From NCBI GenBank assembly GCA_030550275.1, contig JAUQPR010000003.1, positions 133,571 through 197,570 of the forward strand: a stretch of 64,000 nucleotides of DNA, given 5' to 3'. Origin of the DNA: Bacteroidota bacterium. Its GTDB lineage: Bacteria; Bacteroidota; Ignavibacteria; Kapaibacteriales; HRBIN21. Of the stretch, positions 1 through 9,863 are shown in pieces. The notes under the pieces were generated by a model. That model had not been told where the DNA came from. It ran no database searches and saw nothing but the letters and a program-made list of their open reading frames with translations. Made by a program: the position numbers and the translations under genes. The stretch's first letter is position 1; each line of letters begins with the position of its first letter.

Positions 1-464
1 GCCGCGCACGTTGGACTGGGGCGCCCGGAGCGGTTCGCCGAAGGGGCTGCCAGAGGTTCACCGGTGAGCCGGATAAGCTCCAAGGCGATTGGATGGCGCG
101 GCATGCGGAGGGCAACCGTATCCAGTCCGCCGGAGACGATGGGCGGCACAGCGGGATGGCGGCGGAGAACGACGGTGAGCGGACCAGGGAAGAAGTGCTC
201 CGCCAGCAGCCAGTAGGTCGGAGGCAGTTCGGCTGCAACCTGGGCTGCCTGCTCCGGAGCGGCGATGTGGACGATGAGCGGGTTATCCGCCGGTCTGCCT
301 TTGACGGCGAAGATGCGGGCAATGGCTTCCGCATTGAAGACACAGCCCCCCAGCCCGTACACGGTTTCGGTGGGGAAGGCAACGAGTTCGCCGCTTCGGA
401 GGAGTTCGGCAGCGCGGGGGAGCGCTTCGGGGTCTGTGGCGGGATTGAGCAGCAGTGTCTTCAC
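1..464 (-). CDS. tsaC: L-threonylcarbamoyladenylate synthase (Sua5/YwlC/YrdC family), 3' part outside window
   Basis: Makes threonylcarbamoyl-AMP from threonine, bicarbonate and ATP, the first step of t6A modification of ANN-decoding tRNAs in the cytoplasm. Reading the complement gives 154 residues with the YrdC-fold signatures in order: PTETVYGLG (residues 31-39), KGRPADNPL (55-63), FFPGPLTVVL (91-100) and APSANRSGRP (140-149). It starts with GTG at 464, which overlaps the TGA stop of the upstream HAD gene in a GTGA arrangement, so the two are translationally coupled. The gene leaves the window at base 1; whether it has the C-terminal Sua5 domain cannot be seen. Confidence 0.93.
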   Translation of the reverse strand, partial: MKTLLLNPATDPEALPRAAELLRSGELVAFPTETVYGLGGCVFNAEAIARIFAVKGRPADNPLIVHIAAPEQAAQVAAELPPTYWLLAEHFFPGPLTVVLRRHPAVPPIVSGGLDTVALRMPRHPIALELIRLTGEPLAAPSANRSGRPSPTCA

Positions 465-1204
465 GGCGCCGTCTGGAGCTGCTCGATGAGCTGTGGAACC
501 TGCTCCCAGTGCGTAGCGATGGCGTCAGCGCGGGTGTGCTGCGGCTTGGGAAACTCGCTGTCGGAGTCGCCCAAGAACAGCACGGCGTGCATGCCGAGCT
601 GCTTTGCGCCGAGGATGTCGGTCTCCTCCAGGTCCCCGATGTGGAGCGCCTGCTCGGGAAGGGTTCCCAGGTGGGTGAGCACGGCACGGTAGGCGTGGGG
701 ATGAGGTTTTGCCACGCCGGTTTCGTCGCTGAAGCTGAATGCCGTGAAGAGCTCGGCAATGCCGTATCGCCGCAGCAGCTCCCGCAGCACACTGCCAGGG
801 GAGAATGCCGTGTCCGAAATCAGCCCCAGGGGATAGCGTGCCGCAAGCTGCTGCAGCGCAGTGCGTGCCCCAGGCAGCAGTGGCGGGGGATGGTCCAGGA
901 TGTCGGCAGCAAGCTCCTCTGCCAGGCGGGCGAGCCGTGCTGGGTCGTGTGGCAGTCCCAGGTGGCGCCACAAGATTTCAGTCAGCTCCACAACGGTTGG
1001 CGTCCGCTGCTGCCCACGCCAGCAGGCGTTGTAGTACTCCCACGCCCGCTGGAGAGCCTGCTGCAGCTCCTGCGGCTGCGGTTCACGACCGTAGGAGAGC
1101 GCGTAGGCACGTAGCCGTTCCATGCGGGCGTTGTGCCGCTGTGCCGAACCGGCTGCGCCCAGCAACGTGTTCCACAGATCGACCGTGATGAGGCGCACTG
1201 GCAT
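461..1204 (-). CDS. HAD-superfamily hydrolase, haloacid dehalogenase-like
   Basis: A 247-residue cytoplasmic phosphatase-like protein. All HAD motifs are visible: motif I VDLWNT with the nucleophile Asp9 (position +2 is Trp, not the acid/base Asp of classical phosphatases), motif II LISDT (Ser130), motif III VAKPHP (Lys166), and motif IV GDLEETD (Asp191, Asp196). A cap of about 90 residues lies between motifs I and II (C1 type). Trp at +2 resembles the Tyr found there in haloacid dehalogenases and some FMN/sugar-phosphate hydrolases, so the substrate is open. It is the first gene of a two-gene unit with tsaC and is transcribed away from secD. Confidence 0.85.
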   Translation of the reverse strand: MPVRLITVDLWNTLLGAAGSAQRHNARMERLRAYALSYGREPQPQELQQALQRAWEYYNACWRGQQRTPTVVELTEILWRHLGLPHDPARLARLAEELAADILDHPPPLLPGARTALQQLAARYPLGLISDTAFSPGSVLRELLRRYGIAELFTAFSFSDETGVAKPHPHAYRAVLTHLGTLPEQALHIGDLEETDILGAKQLGMHAVLFLGDSDSEFPKPQHTRADAIATHWEQVPQLIEQLQTAP

Positions 1205-1276
1205 TGCAGAGTTGGCGTCCGTATCGGGAACAGTATACGAGCAACCCCGAGCGGTCGTGTCTGGGGGCGGAGTCTG

Positions 1277-1285
1277 TATTTTTGC
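1277..1285 (+). promoter_or_regulatory. Bacteroidetes-type -7 promoter element upstream of secD
   Basis: The sequence TATTTTTGC matches TAnnTTTG plus the favoured C. It lies 37 bases before the secD GTG, leaving a leader of about 30 nt if transcription starts some 7 nt downstream. No clear -33 TTTG element is seen. Confidence 0.7.
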
Positions 1286-1321
1286 ACCTTGCTGTGGGCA
1301 GTTTCAACTGGGGAGAGAGCC

Positions 1322-3331
1322 GTGGCACCGAAGTTCAGTCAGGTCTGGGGCAAATGGGCACTGCTTGTGCTGCCCTTGGCACTGGGCATATACATTCTGT
1401 GGCCGACCTACCGGGCGTGGCAATTGGAGGCGGAGCGGGACCGGCTCCTACGCTCGGGCGACTCTGTTGCACTGGCGGAGTTTGAGCAGCGCTACGGCGA
1501 AGCGCTGCGCAGCGCCAAGCAGAATGCGCTCAAGCTTGGGCTGGACCTCCGCGGGGGAATGTACGTCACGCTGGAGGTGGATGTAGTCAAACTGCTGGAG
1601 GAAGCCGCTGAACGGGAGGCAGTGGACGAGATATTCCGCCAAGTCATCGAGGAGACCCGACGCCAAGCCGAGCGCAGCGATGAGCCGGTACTGGACATCT
1701 TCCTGCGCGTCTTTGACCGCATTGCCCGTCCGCAGGGGCGTTCACTCATCTCCTACTACGACGTTGGCGATCTCCGGGAGGTCAGTGAGGAGAAGATTCT
1801 GGAGCGGTTGCGCCGCAACATTGAGAGCGCAATAGACCAGGCGCAGGAGGTGATTCGCCAGCGCGTGGACCGCTACGGAGTTGCTGAGGCGAACATTCAA
1901 AAGCAGGGGACGCGCCGCATTATGTTGGAGCTCCCCGGTGTCACGAACGAAGCCGAGATGCGCCAGCTCCTGCAGACGACAGCGCGGCTGGAGTTCAAGC
2001 TCGTGCGCAACAACGAGGAGGCGGTGCGCGCCTTCTACGCCATTGACCAGTACCTCAAGCGCCAGCGTGGGGATACCCTGGCTACCGCTCCTGCGGATAC
2101 TACTGCAGGAGCGGATACCCCGGCGCGGACGTCGGACACGGCAGACCCCTACGCCGGTCTGCCCGAAGAGGAACGGCAGCGGCGGATTCGGCAGGACTTC
2201 CCCTTCACCTCCCTCTTCGTGACCTACTACGTGCAGAACGACCGCTTCATCCCGATTAGCTACCAGCGTGGCGAGTTTCCCGAAGGGGAGTACTTCTTCC
2301 AAATCCCCAAAGCCACGATTCCGGAGTTCGAGGCGATCCTTTCCCGCCCCGATGTGCAGCGGCTGCTTCCGGCGGAGTACGAAGTCGCCCTGAGCGCAAA
2401 GCCGGATGAGCGGCTGCTGCGGCAAGGGGTGGAGATCTACACCTTTTACGTGCTCAAGCGCGAACCGGAGCTGACCGGCGATGTAATCACGGACGCGCGG
2501 GCAACCTTTGACCCCACGACGAATGCTCCGATCGTGCTCATGGACATGAATGCCGAGGGGGCGGAGCGCTGGGCGCGCATCACTGGCGCGAACATCAAGA
2601 AGAAGATCGCCATCGTGCTGGATGGGCGCGTGTACTCTGCCCCGGTTGTGCAGTCGAAGATCACCGGTGGGCGCTCGCAGATTACGGGGATGAGCAGCAT
2701 CCAAGAGGCGCATCTCTTGGAGATCGTGCTCAAAGCGGGTGCGCTAAAGGCGCCGGTCAAGTTGGCTGAGGAGCGTGTTGTGGGACCCTCTCTGGGCGAG
2801 GACTCCATCCGTCGGGGACTGCTGGCAGGGCTCATTGGGTTTGGGTTGGTGGTGCTCTTCATGGTGGGCTACTACACGGGCGCGGGTGCCGTTGCCATCT
2901 TCGCGTTGCTGGTCAACGTAGTGCTGATCCTGGCACTGCTGTCCGCCTTCAAGGGAACGCTCACCCTACCTGGGATTGCTGGTATCGTGCTGACGATGGG
3001 GATGGCGGTGGACGCCAACATCCTCATCTTCGAGCGCATTCGCGAGGAGCTGCGGCGCGGGCGCTCCATCCGCTCCGCTGTTGATGAGGGGCATAAGCGA
3101 GCCCTTGCGGCAATTCTGGATAGCAACATCACGACCTTTATCACCGGGCTTATCCTCTACTTCCTGGGGACGGGTCCCATCCAAGGCTTCGCCATTACGC
3201 TCATGATCGGCATTCTGAACACCCTCTTCACCGCGCTCATCGTAGCGCGGGCATTCATCGAATTGATGTTGGCATACGGGGCGACGCTCAGCTATGGGCT
3301 CCCCCGCCAGCGGCTTGTTCCGGTAGCGTGA
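1322..3331 (+). CDS. secD: Protein translocase subunit SecD
   Basis: Inner-membrane RND-like subunit that uses proton motive force to help SecYEG complete export. The protein has an N-terminal membrane segment (about residues 9-25), the signature LGLDLRGGMYVTLEV near residue 70, a large periplasmic region, and five C-terminal membrane segments starting near residue 500, including GMAVDANILIFERIREE. The frame is open further upstream, into the HAD gene. GTG at 1322 was chosen because it gives the usual hydrophobic N-terminus, has GGGGAGAGAG just before it, and lies downstream of the promoter. A Thr/Ala/Asp-rich low-complexity linker sits around residues 250-275. 669 residues. secF follows after 9 bases. 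Confidence 0.96.
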   Translation: MAPKFSQVWGKWALLVLPLALGIYILWPTYRAWQLEAERDRLLRSGDSVALAEFEQRYGEALRSAKQNALKLGLDLRGGMYVTLEVDVVKLLEEAAEREAVDEIFRQVIEETRRQAERSDEPVLDIFLRVFDRIARPQGRSLISYYDVGDLREVSEEKILERLRRNIESAIDQAQEVIRQRVDRYGVAEANIQKQGTRRIMLELPGVTNEAEMRQLLQTTARLEFKLVRNNEEAVRAFYAIDQYLKRQRGDTLATAPADTTAGADTPARTSDTADPYAGLPEEERQRRIRQDFPFTSLFVTYYVQNDRFIPISYQRGEFPEGEYFFQIPKATIPEFEAILSRPDVQRLLPAEYEVALSAKPDERLLRQGVEIYTFYVLKREPELTGDVITDARATFDPTTNAPIVLMDMNAEGAERWARITGANIKKKIAIVLDGRVYSAPVVQSKITGGRSQITGMSSIQEAHLLEIVLKAGALKAPVKLAEERVVGPSLGEDSIRRGLLAGLIGFGLVVLFMVGYYTGAGAVAIFALLVNVVLILALLSAFKGTLTLPGIAGIVLTMGMAVDANILIFERIREELRRGRSIRSAVDEGHKRALAAILDSNITTFITGLILYFLGTGPIQGFAITLMIGILNTLFTALIVARAFIELMLAYGATLSYGLPRQRLVPVA

Positions 3332-3340
3332 GAGAGCTCC

Positions 3341-4306
3341 ATGGAGTTCTTCCGTCAGACCAACATTGACTTCCTGGGCAAGCGCCGAATCATCATCTGG
3401 ATATCGGTCGCCATCACGGCGGTCGGGATGCTGCTGGTGGCGCTCTACGGGCTGGAGTACGGAATTGACTTTGTGGGCGGAACGGAGATTGCAGTGCAGA
3501 TACGCCCCGAGCCCAACATTGCGCAAATCCGCTCCGTGATGGACAAAGCGGGATTCTCTGGCGCGGAGATCAAGTCCTACGGTCGTGCAGAGCAGTTCCT
3601 CATCCGCGTCCGGGAGCGCGAAGAGGGTGGGGCTACTACCACCGCTGTGCTGGAAGCGCTGCGCAAAGGGTTTCCGGAGCGGAGTGTGGAGCTGCTCAAA
3701 TCCGACCGTGTTGGACCGAAGATCGGCGCGGAGATGCGCCGGAATGCCTTCTTGGCGGTGATCCTGGCGGTGGTGGCAATCCTGCTCTACATCGCCTTCC
3801 GATTTGAGTTCTTCTACGGCGTGGGCGCAACGATTGCGCTGGTGCACGATGTGTTGATAGCGATCTCGGCGATCGCCATTGTGCACCACTTTGGCATCTT
3901 GCGCATCGAAATCAACCAATCTGTGCTGGCAGCGCTGCTGACGGTCGTGGGGTTCTCCATCAACGACACGGTGATCATCTTCGACCGGATTCGCGAAAAC
4001 CGCGAGCGCTACAAGGGGATGAACCTCATCAAGCTGATGAACTTGAGCATCAACGAGACGCTCAGCCGCACAATCAACACCGTTCTGACAACGGTGCTGG
4101 TATTGCTGGCGCTGCTGTTGGTGGGCGGGGAGGTGCTGCAGGGTTTTGCCTTCACCATGTTGGTCGGCATCATCACAGGGACGTACTCCTCGATCTACCT
4201 TGCCAGTGCTTTTGTCGTGGAGTTCGTGCAGCGCTTCCAGCGCGTGGACTTGGATGCTGAATACCGCAAGCTGCGCGAAGCTGAGCGGGCAGCAGCGCAG
4301 GCGTGA
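3341..4306 (+). CDS. secF: Protein translocase subunit SecF
   Basis: Partner of SecD in the SecDF export complex. 321 residues with an N-terminal membrane segment, the FVGGTE signature near residue 45, a short periplasmic domain and the conserved membrane block GFSINDTVIIFDRIRENRE, the usual SecF motif. The ATG lies 9 bases after the secD stop. Separate SecD and SecF genes differ from the single fused SecDF common in many Bacteroidetes. Confidence 0.96.
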   Translation: MEFFRQTNIDFLGKRRIIIWISVAITAVGMLLVALYGLEYGIDFVGGTEIAVQIRPEPNIAQIRSVMDKAGFSGAEIKSYGRAEQFLIRVREREEGGATTTAVLEALRKGFPERSVELLKSDRVGPKIGAEMRRNAFLAVILAVVAILLYIAFRFEFFYGVGATIALVHDVLIAISAIAIVHHFGILRIEINQSVLAALLTVVGFSINDTVIIFDRIRENRERYKGMNLIKLMNLSINETLSRTINTVLTTVLVLLALLLVGGEVLQGFAFTMLVGIITGTYSSIYLASAFVVEFVQRFQRVDLDAEYRKLREAERAAAQA

Positions 4307-5611
<1,305 letters not shown>

Positions 5612-7324
5612 TCACGCCGCTGCCATCGAGCGGCACAGTGCGAGCAGCTCCTCTGCCGAGAGGGTGTTGACCACCTGTTCGGGCGGGAAGAGCGCCTTCC
5701 GGGCAAGCCGGACTCCGAACTCCACGTACTCCAACTCCGCGGGCGTGTGGGCGTCAGGGTTGATAGCGATGCGCAGCCCCTGCGAACGGGCTCTCTGGAG
5801 TTCCTCCCAGGAGAGGTCGAAGCGGTACGGTTGGGCGTTGAGCTCGATGATCTTGCCCAGGCGCAGGGCGGTCTGGAGGATTGCTTCCACGTCTACCTCG
5901 TACGGCGGTCGGCTCAGCAGCAGTCGCCCCGTGGGGTGCCCCAGGATGTGGACGTAGGGATGTTCGAGCGCCCGGAGGATGCGGCGCGTCATCTCCTGGC
6001 GGGATTGACGGAAGTGAGAGTGCACGGAGGCAACGACCAACTCCAACTGTCCGAGCAGTTCATCGGGGTAGTCCAGCGAGCCATCCGGGAGGATATCCAC
6101 CTCGATGCCCTTGAGGAGGCGGATGCCCAAGCCCTCGGCGTTGAGCTGCTCAATCTCATGCCACTGCTGCTGGAGGCGCTCTGCCGAAAGCCCGTTCGCA
6201 TAGAAAGCGGCGGCGCTGTGGTCGCAAATGGCAAGGTAGGCATACCCAAGCTCTTTGGCAGCCAGCGCCATCTGGCGGATGGAGGCTTTCCCATCGCTCC
6301 AGGTCGAGTGCACGTGGAGCATGCCCACCATCTGACGGCGTTCGACCAGCTTCGGCAGCCCCTCGCGGCGCACCAGCTCCAGCACGTGGGCGCTCTCCCG
6401 AAGCTCCGGCGGGATAAATGGGAGCCCCACCAGCGCGAAGAGCTCCTCCTCGGTATGGGCAGAGATGGGATGCCCACGATGGCGCAGCTCGGAGCCCATC
6501 GGCTCGTAGTCGCGGGCACGCAGCTCTTCGGAGAGGGCGCGCACGAACTCCTCCGAGCCCGTGGTCTGCAGCAGGCGCCATCCGGCATGCTCCGGAGGGC
6601 TGAGCCAGAGCCGGATGCGGCGATGCCGATGTTCGGCAAGCAGCTCGTCTTCGGCAACAGTGTGGAATTCAGGAAACGCCTTCTGCAGCGCCCGTAGGAG
6701 CCGTCCAGGATGCGGTGAGACCAGCAGGAGCTGCAGCTCGCCGACCGTTTCCGTGTACCGGCGCACCTCCCCCGTGGGGATGACGCGGCTGAGCTCGGGC
6801 AGCTGGAGGAGCTGCTCCTGCCATAGCCGGACCTGCTCCCAAGCCTTGTGTAGATGCAGCCGAGAGCGGGCACTCCTCCACTGCGCCAGCGCCTGCAGCA
6901 GGGCTGCCTCCGTCTTCGCTCCGAAGCCCTTCAGGGCAGCAATGCGGTGCTCGTGGCACGCACGTTCGAGCTCCTCCGGAGAGGAGATGCCCAACTGCTC
7001 GTAGAGTATCCGCGCGCGCTTGACCCCGACGCCGGGCAACTGCGTCAACTCCAGCAGTCCTTCGGGGAGCTCCTGGCGGAGCTGCTCGTAGAGCTGAATC
7101 CGCCCCGTGCGGACGTATTCGGTGATGACCTCCTCCAGCGCTGGACCAATGCCGGGGAGCTCCCGCAGCCGTCCCTCTTCGACCAAGCGGCGCAGGTCAA
7201 CCTGCTGCGTTGCCAGCGTTCGCGCTGCGCGGGCGTATGCTGCGGCTTTGAAGGGGTTCTCCCCGCGTAGCTCCAGAAGTAGCGCAAGCTCCTCCAGTAG
7301 CTCCAGCAGCCGCTGGTCACTCAT
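5612..7324 (-). CDS. PolX-like protein with PHP phosphoesterase domain and degenerate polymerase site
   Basis: 570 residues in PolX order: helix-hairpin-helix N-terminus (about 1-150, with LPGIGPALEEV and QLPGVGVKRARILYEQLG), a family-X palm-like region (about 165-300) and a C-terminal PHP domain from about residue 335. PHP metal ligands look intact: HVHSTWSDG, ICDHSA, GIEVDIL, ASVHSHF, LGHPTG and NPDAHT. The palm keeps GEVRRYTETV, but the Asp-x-Asp of active PolX enzymes is Glu-Leu-Gln, and the third Asp region reads RRIRLWL. Polymerase activity is therefore doubtful, while 3'-5' exonuclease or phosphoesterase activity is plausible. Last gene of a minus-strand unit, 3 bases after a barrel protein gene. 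Confidence 0.88.
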   Translation of the reverse strand: MSDQRLLELLEELALLLELRGENPFKAAAYARAARTLATQQVDLRRLVEEGRLRELPGIGPALEEVITEYVRTGRIQLYEQLRQELPEGLLELTQLPGVGVKRARILYEQLGISSPEELERACHEHRIAALKGFGAKTEAALLQALAQWRSARSRLHLHKAWEQVRLWQEQLLQLPELSRVIPTGEVRRYTETVGELQLLLVSPHPGRLLRALQKAFPEFHTVAEDELLAEHRHRRIRLWLSPPEHAGWRLLQTTGSEEFVRALSEELRARDYEPMGSELRHRGHPISAHTEEELFALVGLPFIPPELRESAHVLELVRREGLPKLVERRQMVGMLHVHSTWSDGKASIRQMALAAKELGYAYLAICDHSAAAFYANGLSAERLQQQWHEIEQLNAEGLGIRLLKGIEVDILPDGSLDYPDELLGQLELVVASVHSHFRQSRQEMTRRILRALEHPYVHILGHPTGRLLLSRPPYEVDVEAILQTALRLGKIIELNAQPYRFDLSWEELQRARSQGLRIAINPDAHTPAELEYVEFGVRLARKALFPPEQVVNTLSAEELLALCRSMAAA

Positions 7325-7327
7325 GCC

Positions 7328-8059
7328 CTACGGCACGCGGAAGTGGTATTGGATGGACAAGGCAGTCAGGACGACGAACAGAGGGCTCTCGCGCGTCTCC
7401 CCGAGGCGGGTGGGCGTGAGGAGCTCGCCGCGTTCGTCGCGCCGTCCCAATGCATTCAGGATTGCCCAGCCGGTGCTGGCGCGGAAGTGCCAGCCCTCGA
7501 TGAGTTCGCCGCCGATGCCCACGCGGGCAGCGATACCGAAGCGGTAGACGGGCTCCGGTGGCTTGACAATTACCGTGTCGAGCAGCTCAACGGTCCGCCC
7601 CGTTGGGCGCTCGACCTGCTCGTACCGGTAGTGCCCGCGCGAGATACTATTCCACCGTGGCTCCAGCCCAAGGAAGGCGTACCCGCGCGCCAGCGGGAAG
7701 CGAATCGGCGTGTACTCCAGCAGCAGGGCAACGCTAGTGACCGTCTGCGTGTAGCGGAGGAAGATGTCGATCTGCCGAAGCCGGAAGCGCTGCAGCCCCT
7801 CGAAGAAGGTCACTTCAGTGCCGATACCGATACGCCAGTCGGCGGTGAGGGGATGGTGCAGCCAGATACCGATTCCTGGCTGTACACCGCTGAAACCGGC
7901 GCCTAACGAGCTCTGTGCCGTATCGCGGGCAATGATCGGCGTGCGTGCGGGGTTGCCGCCCACAATCCACGCCGTTGCCAGCCCTGAGGAGAGCTCCAGC
8001 CGAGCTTGTGCCGCCGCCAATAGTGGCAGTCCTGCCCATATCCACAGCCATTGCCTCAT
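7328..8059 (-). CDS. Secreted or outer-membrane beta-barrel-like protein, unknown function
   Basis: The product has 243 residues. The N-terminus MRQWLWIWAGLPLLAAAQA is a signal peptide with cleavage near residue 18. The mature part has alternating hydrophobic and polar strands and many aromatic residues (for example WRIGIGTEVTFFEG, GYAFLGLEPRWNS), and ends SIQYHFRVP with a penultimate-region aromatic, as barrels often do. The frame is open upstream to 8131; ATG at 8059 is chosen because it begins the signal peptide and has GCAGGAG upstream. No family is recognised. It lies between a glycosyltransferase and the PolX-like gene. Confidence 0.7.
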   Translation of the reverse strand: MRQWLWIWAGLPLLAAAQARLELSSGLATAWIVGGNPARTPIIARDTAQSSLGAGFSGVQPGIGIWLHHPLTADWRIGIGTEVTFFEGLQRFRLRQIDIFLRYTQTVTSVALLLEYTPIRFPLARGYAFLGLEPRWNSISRGHYRYEQVERPTGRTVELLDTVIVKPPEPVYRFGIAARVGIGGELIEGWHFRASTGWAILNALGRRDERGELLTPTRLGETRESPLFVVLTALSIQYHFRVP

Positions 8060-8078
8060 GGGTGCTCCTGCACTGGCT

Positions 8079-9029
8079 TCACAGACGCTCGCGGATACTG
8101 TAGCTGCTGTGCGAGAGGGTCCCCTTGACAATCAGCTCCCCCAGCAGCCCAATCGAGATAAGCTGGACGCCAACAATGATGAGCGCGATTCCAAACAACG
8201 CCAACGGGCGGTTGCTCAGCGCCGTGCGCCCCATTGCCCATTCTACGACGAGGTAGAGGTCGATAGCAAAGCCAGTGGCGGCAAACAGCAGTCCGACCGT
8301 TCCAAACAGGTGCAGCGGACGCTTGAGGAAGCGCGTAGTGAAGAGCACGGTCAGCAGGTCCAGGAAGCCCTTGACAAAGCGGCTGGCACCGAATTTGGAG
8401 CGTCCGTACTTGCGCGAATGGTGGCGGACGGGAAGCTCTGTGACGCGGAAGCCCTCCCAGTGCGCCAGCGCGGGGATATAGCGGTGCATCTCGCCGTAGA
8501 GCTGGAGGGATTTGGCAACCTCGCGGCGGTATGCTTTGAGCCCGCAGTTGAAGTCGTGCAGCCGGATACCGCTGACCAGGGACACCACCGCATTGAAGAG
8601 CTTCGAGGGCAGGGTCTTGCTCAGCGGGTCCTGGCGCTGCTTCTTCCAGCCGGAGACCAGGTCGTAGCCCTCTTCGAGCTTGGCAAGCAGGCGCGGGATC
8701 TCCTCGGGGTCATCCTGGAGGTCGGCATCCAGCGTGACGATGTAGTCGCCCGTGGATTCGGAGAAGCCAACGGCTAAAGCGGCGGACTTGCCGTAGTTGC
8801 GGCGGAAGCGAATTCCCCGCACCCGAGGGTCCTCCATGTGGAAGCGGCGCACAACCTCGAAGGAGCCATCGGTGGAGCCGTCGTCGATGACCCAGATTTC
8901 GTACGCCTCCCCGGCAAGCTGACGGGCAACCCGCTGCAACTGCGGGAGCAGCTCAGGAAGCGACTCCGCTTCGTTGTACGCTGGCACAACCACGGAGAGG
9001 CGGCAGCCCGAAGTGCGCCCTTCTGCCAT
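8079..9029 (-). CDS. Family 2 glycosyltransferase, polyprenyl-phosphate mannose/glucose synthase-like
   Basis: GT-A fold protein of 316 residues. The N-terminal catalytic domain shows SVVVPAYNEAESL, VIDDGSTDGS and TLDADLQDDPEEIP, the nucleotide-sugar and metal sites of DPM1/GtrB-type enzymes. Two hydrophobic segments follow near the C-terminus (around residues 235-260 and 275-300), as in GtrB/ArnC/DPM relatives, so it is predicted to charge a polyprenyl phosphate with a hexose at the inner membrane. The ATG at 9029 is 9 bases after the stop of the upstream lipoprotein gene. The exact sugar cannot be told. Confidence 0.88.
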   Translation of the reverse strand: MAEGRTSGCRLSVVVPAYNEAESLPELLPQLQRVARQLAGEAYEIWVIDDGSTDGSFEVVRRFHMEDPRVRGIRFRRNYGKSAALAVGFSESTGDYIVTLDADLQDDPEEIPRLLAKLEEGYDLVSGWKKQRQDPLSKTLPSKLFNAVVSLVSGIRLHDFNCGLKAYRREVAKSLQLYGEMHRYIPALAHWEGFRVTELPVRHHSRKYGRSKFGASRFVKGFLDLLTVLFTTRFLKRPLHLFGTVGLLFAATGFAIDLYLVVEWAMGRTALSNRPLALFGIALIIVGVQLISIGLLGELIVKGTLSHSSYSIRERL

Positions 9030-9038
9030 GGACGGTAG

Positions 9039-9737
9039 CTATGGAGATTTGACAGCTTTGAATGCCGCGCGGAGAGTGTTCTCGATAGCTGCCCGCTGCT
9101 CTGGCACCCGGGGGTCGAGGATTCGCCCATTCTGGACGAACGCAGTGGCGGGGTCAAAGCGCAGGAGCAGTCGTTGGAGCGTATCGCGCGAGAGCTGCAG
9201 TGGCGGCTCCAGTGCAAGCGCTACGTTTGCGGTCACCGTTGAGCGGTATGCAAACGCTACCGCGCTATCCCCGCGGTAGAGTGTGCCTTCGAGGATGATG
9301 CTGGGGCGGTCCTCGGCGAGGAAATCCGCCAGCGTGGGGTTGCCGCTGTACTCGCGGCGTTCGCTTTCGGTGAAGCGGTGGAGCTCGAACTTGAGCCAGC
9401 GGTAGCTTCCCGGCGGTGGAGCTTCCAACAGCAGCAACTGCGGTGTGGGCAGGAAGAGAGCAAGCAAAGGGGTAAGTCTGAGCGAGCGTGCCGAGGTGGT
9501 GTCGGAGCCACTTGGCTGAAGCAAAATCCGGCTTATGAGCACGCGCACCCGCTCAATGCGAAGCGAATCCACTGTTGGAAGTGCTGCAGGAGACTCCGGA
9601 GCCTGGAGTGTCCGCGAGGTCACCGTGGAGCGCTCCAGGTGCGCAAGGAGCTCCAGGGTGGGCTGCTGCGAGAGCTCCTCGCCGCATCCCAGGAGCCACA
9701 GAGCTGCTGCCACTGACAGCCAGCGGAGTATGCCCAT
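9039..9737 (-). CDS. Lipoprotein, weakly DUF4382-like
   Basis: 232 residues starting MGILRWLSVAAALWLLGCGE, a lipoprotein signal with lipobox LLGC and the lipidated Cys at residue 18. The middle segment (LRIERVRVLISRILL and PPPGSYRWLKFELHRF) and the ending DPRVPEQRAAIENTLRAAFK recall DUF4382-type cell-surface lipoproteins; that assignment is inference. ATG at 9737 is preferred to GTG at 9743. It heads a four-gene minus-strand unit and has its own -7 element at 9768-9776, so the envelope proteins, glycosyltransferase and PolX-like gene are probably co-expressed. Confidence 0.72.
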   Translation of the reverse strand: MGILRWLSVAAALWLLGCGEELSQQPTLELLAHLERSTVTSRTLQAPESPAALPTVDSLRIERVRVLISRILLQPSGSDTTSARSLRLTPLLALFLPTPQLLLLEAPPPGSYRWLKFELHRFTESERREYSGNPTLADFLAEDRPSIILEGTLYRGDSAVAFAYRSTVTANVALALEPPLQLSRDTLQRLLLRFDPATAFVQNGRILDPRVPEQRAAIENTLRAAFKAVKSP

Positions 9738-9767
9738 CGGCACCGCAGCGTGGCTGGGAGACCGGAA

Positions 9768-9776
9768 ACAAAAATA
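9768..9776 (-). promoter_or_regulatory. -7 promoter element for the lipoprotein-GT2-barrel-polX unit
   Basis: On the complement the sequence is TATTTTTGT, matching TAnnTTTG. It lies about 30 bases from the lipoprotein ATG and about 50 bases from the divergent element at 9829. Confidence 0.68.
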
Positions 9777-9828
9777 CGCTGCCGTGCCAGATATGCCCAG
9801 GTGACCAAGCGTGCCCGAAGGGCTTTCG

Positions 9829-9837
9829 TATTTTTGC
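9829..9837 (+). promoter_or_regulatory. -7 promoter element for the amidotransferase-nuo unit
   Basis: The sequence TATTTTTGC is a perfect TAnnTTTGC. It lies 27 bases before the amidotransferase ATG, implying a leader of about 20 nt. Confidence 0.7.
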
Positions 9838-9863
9838 TGCCAGTGCGGATGTCAAGACAGCTC

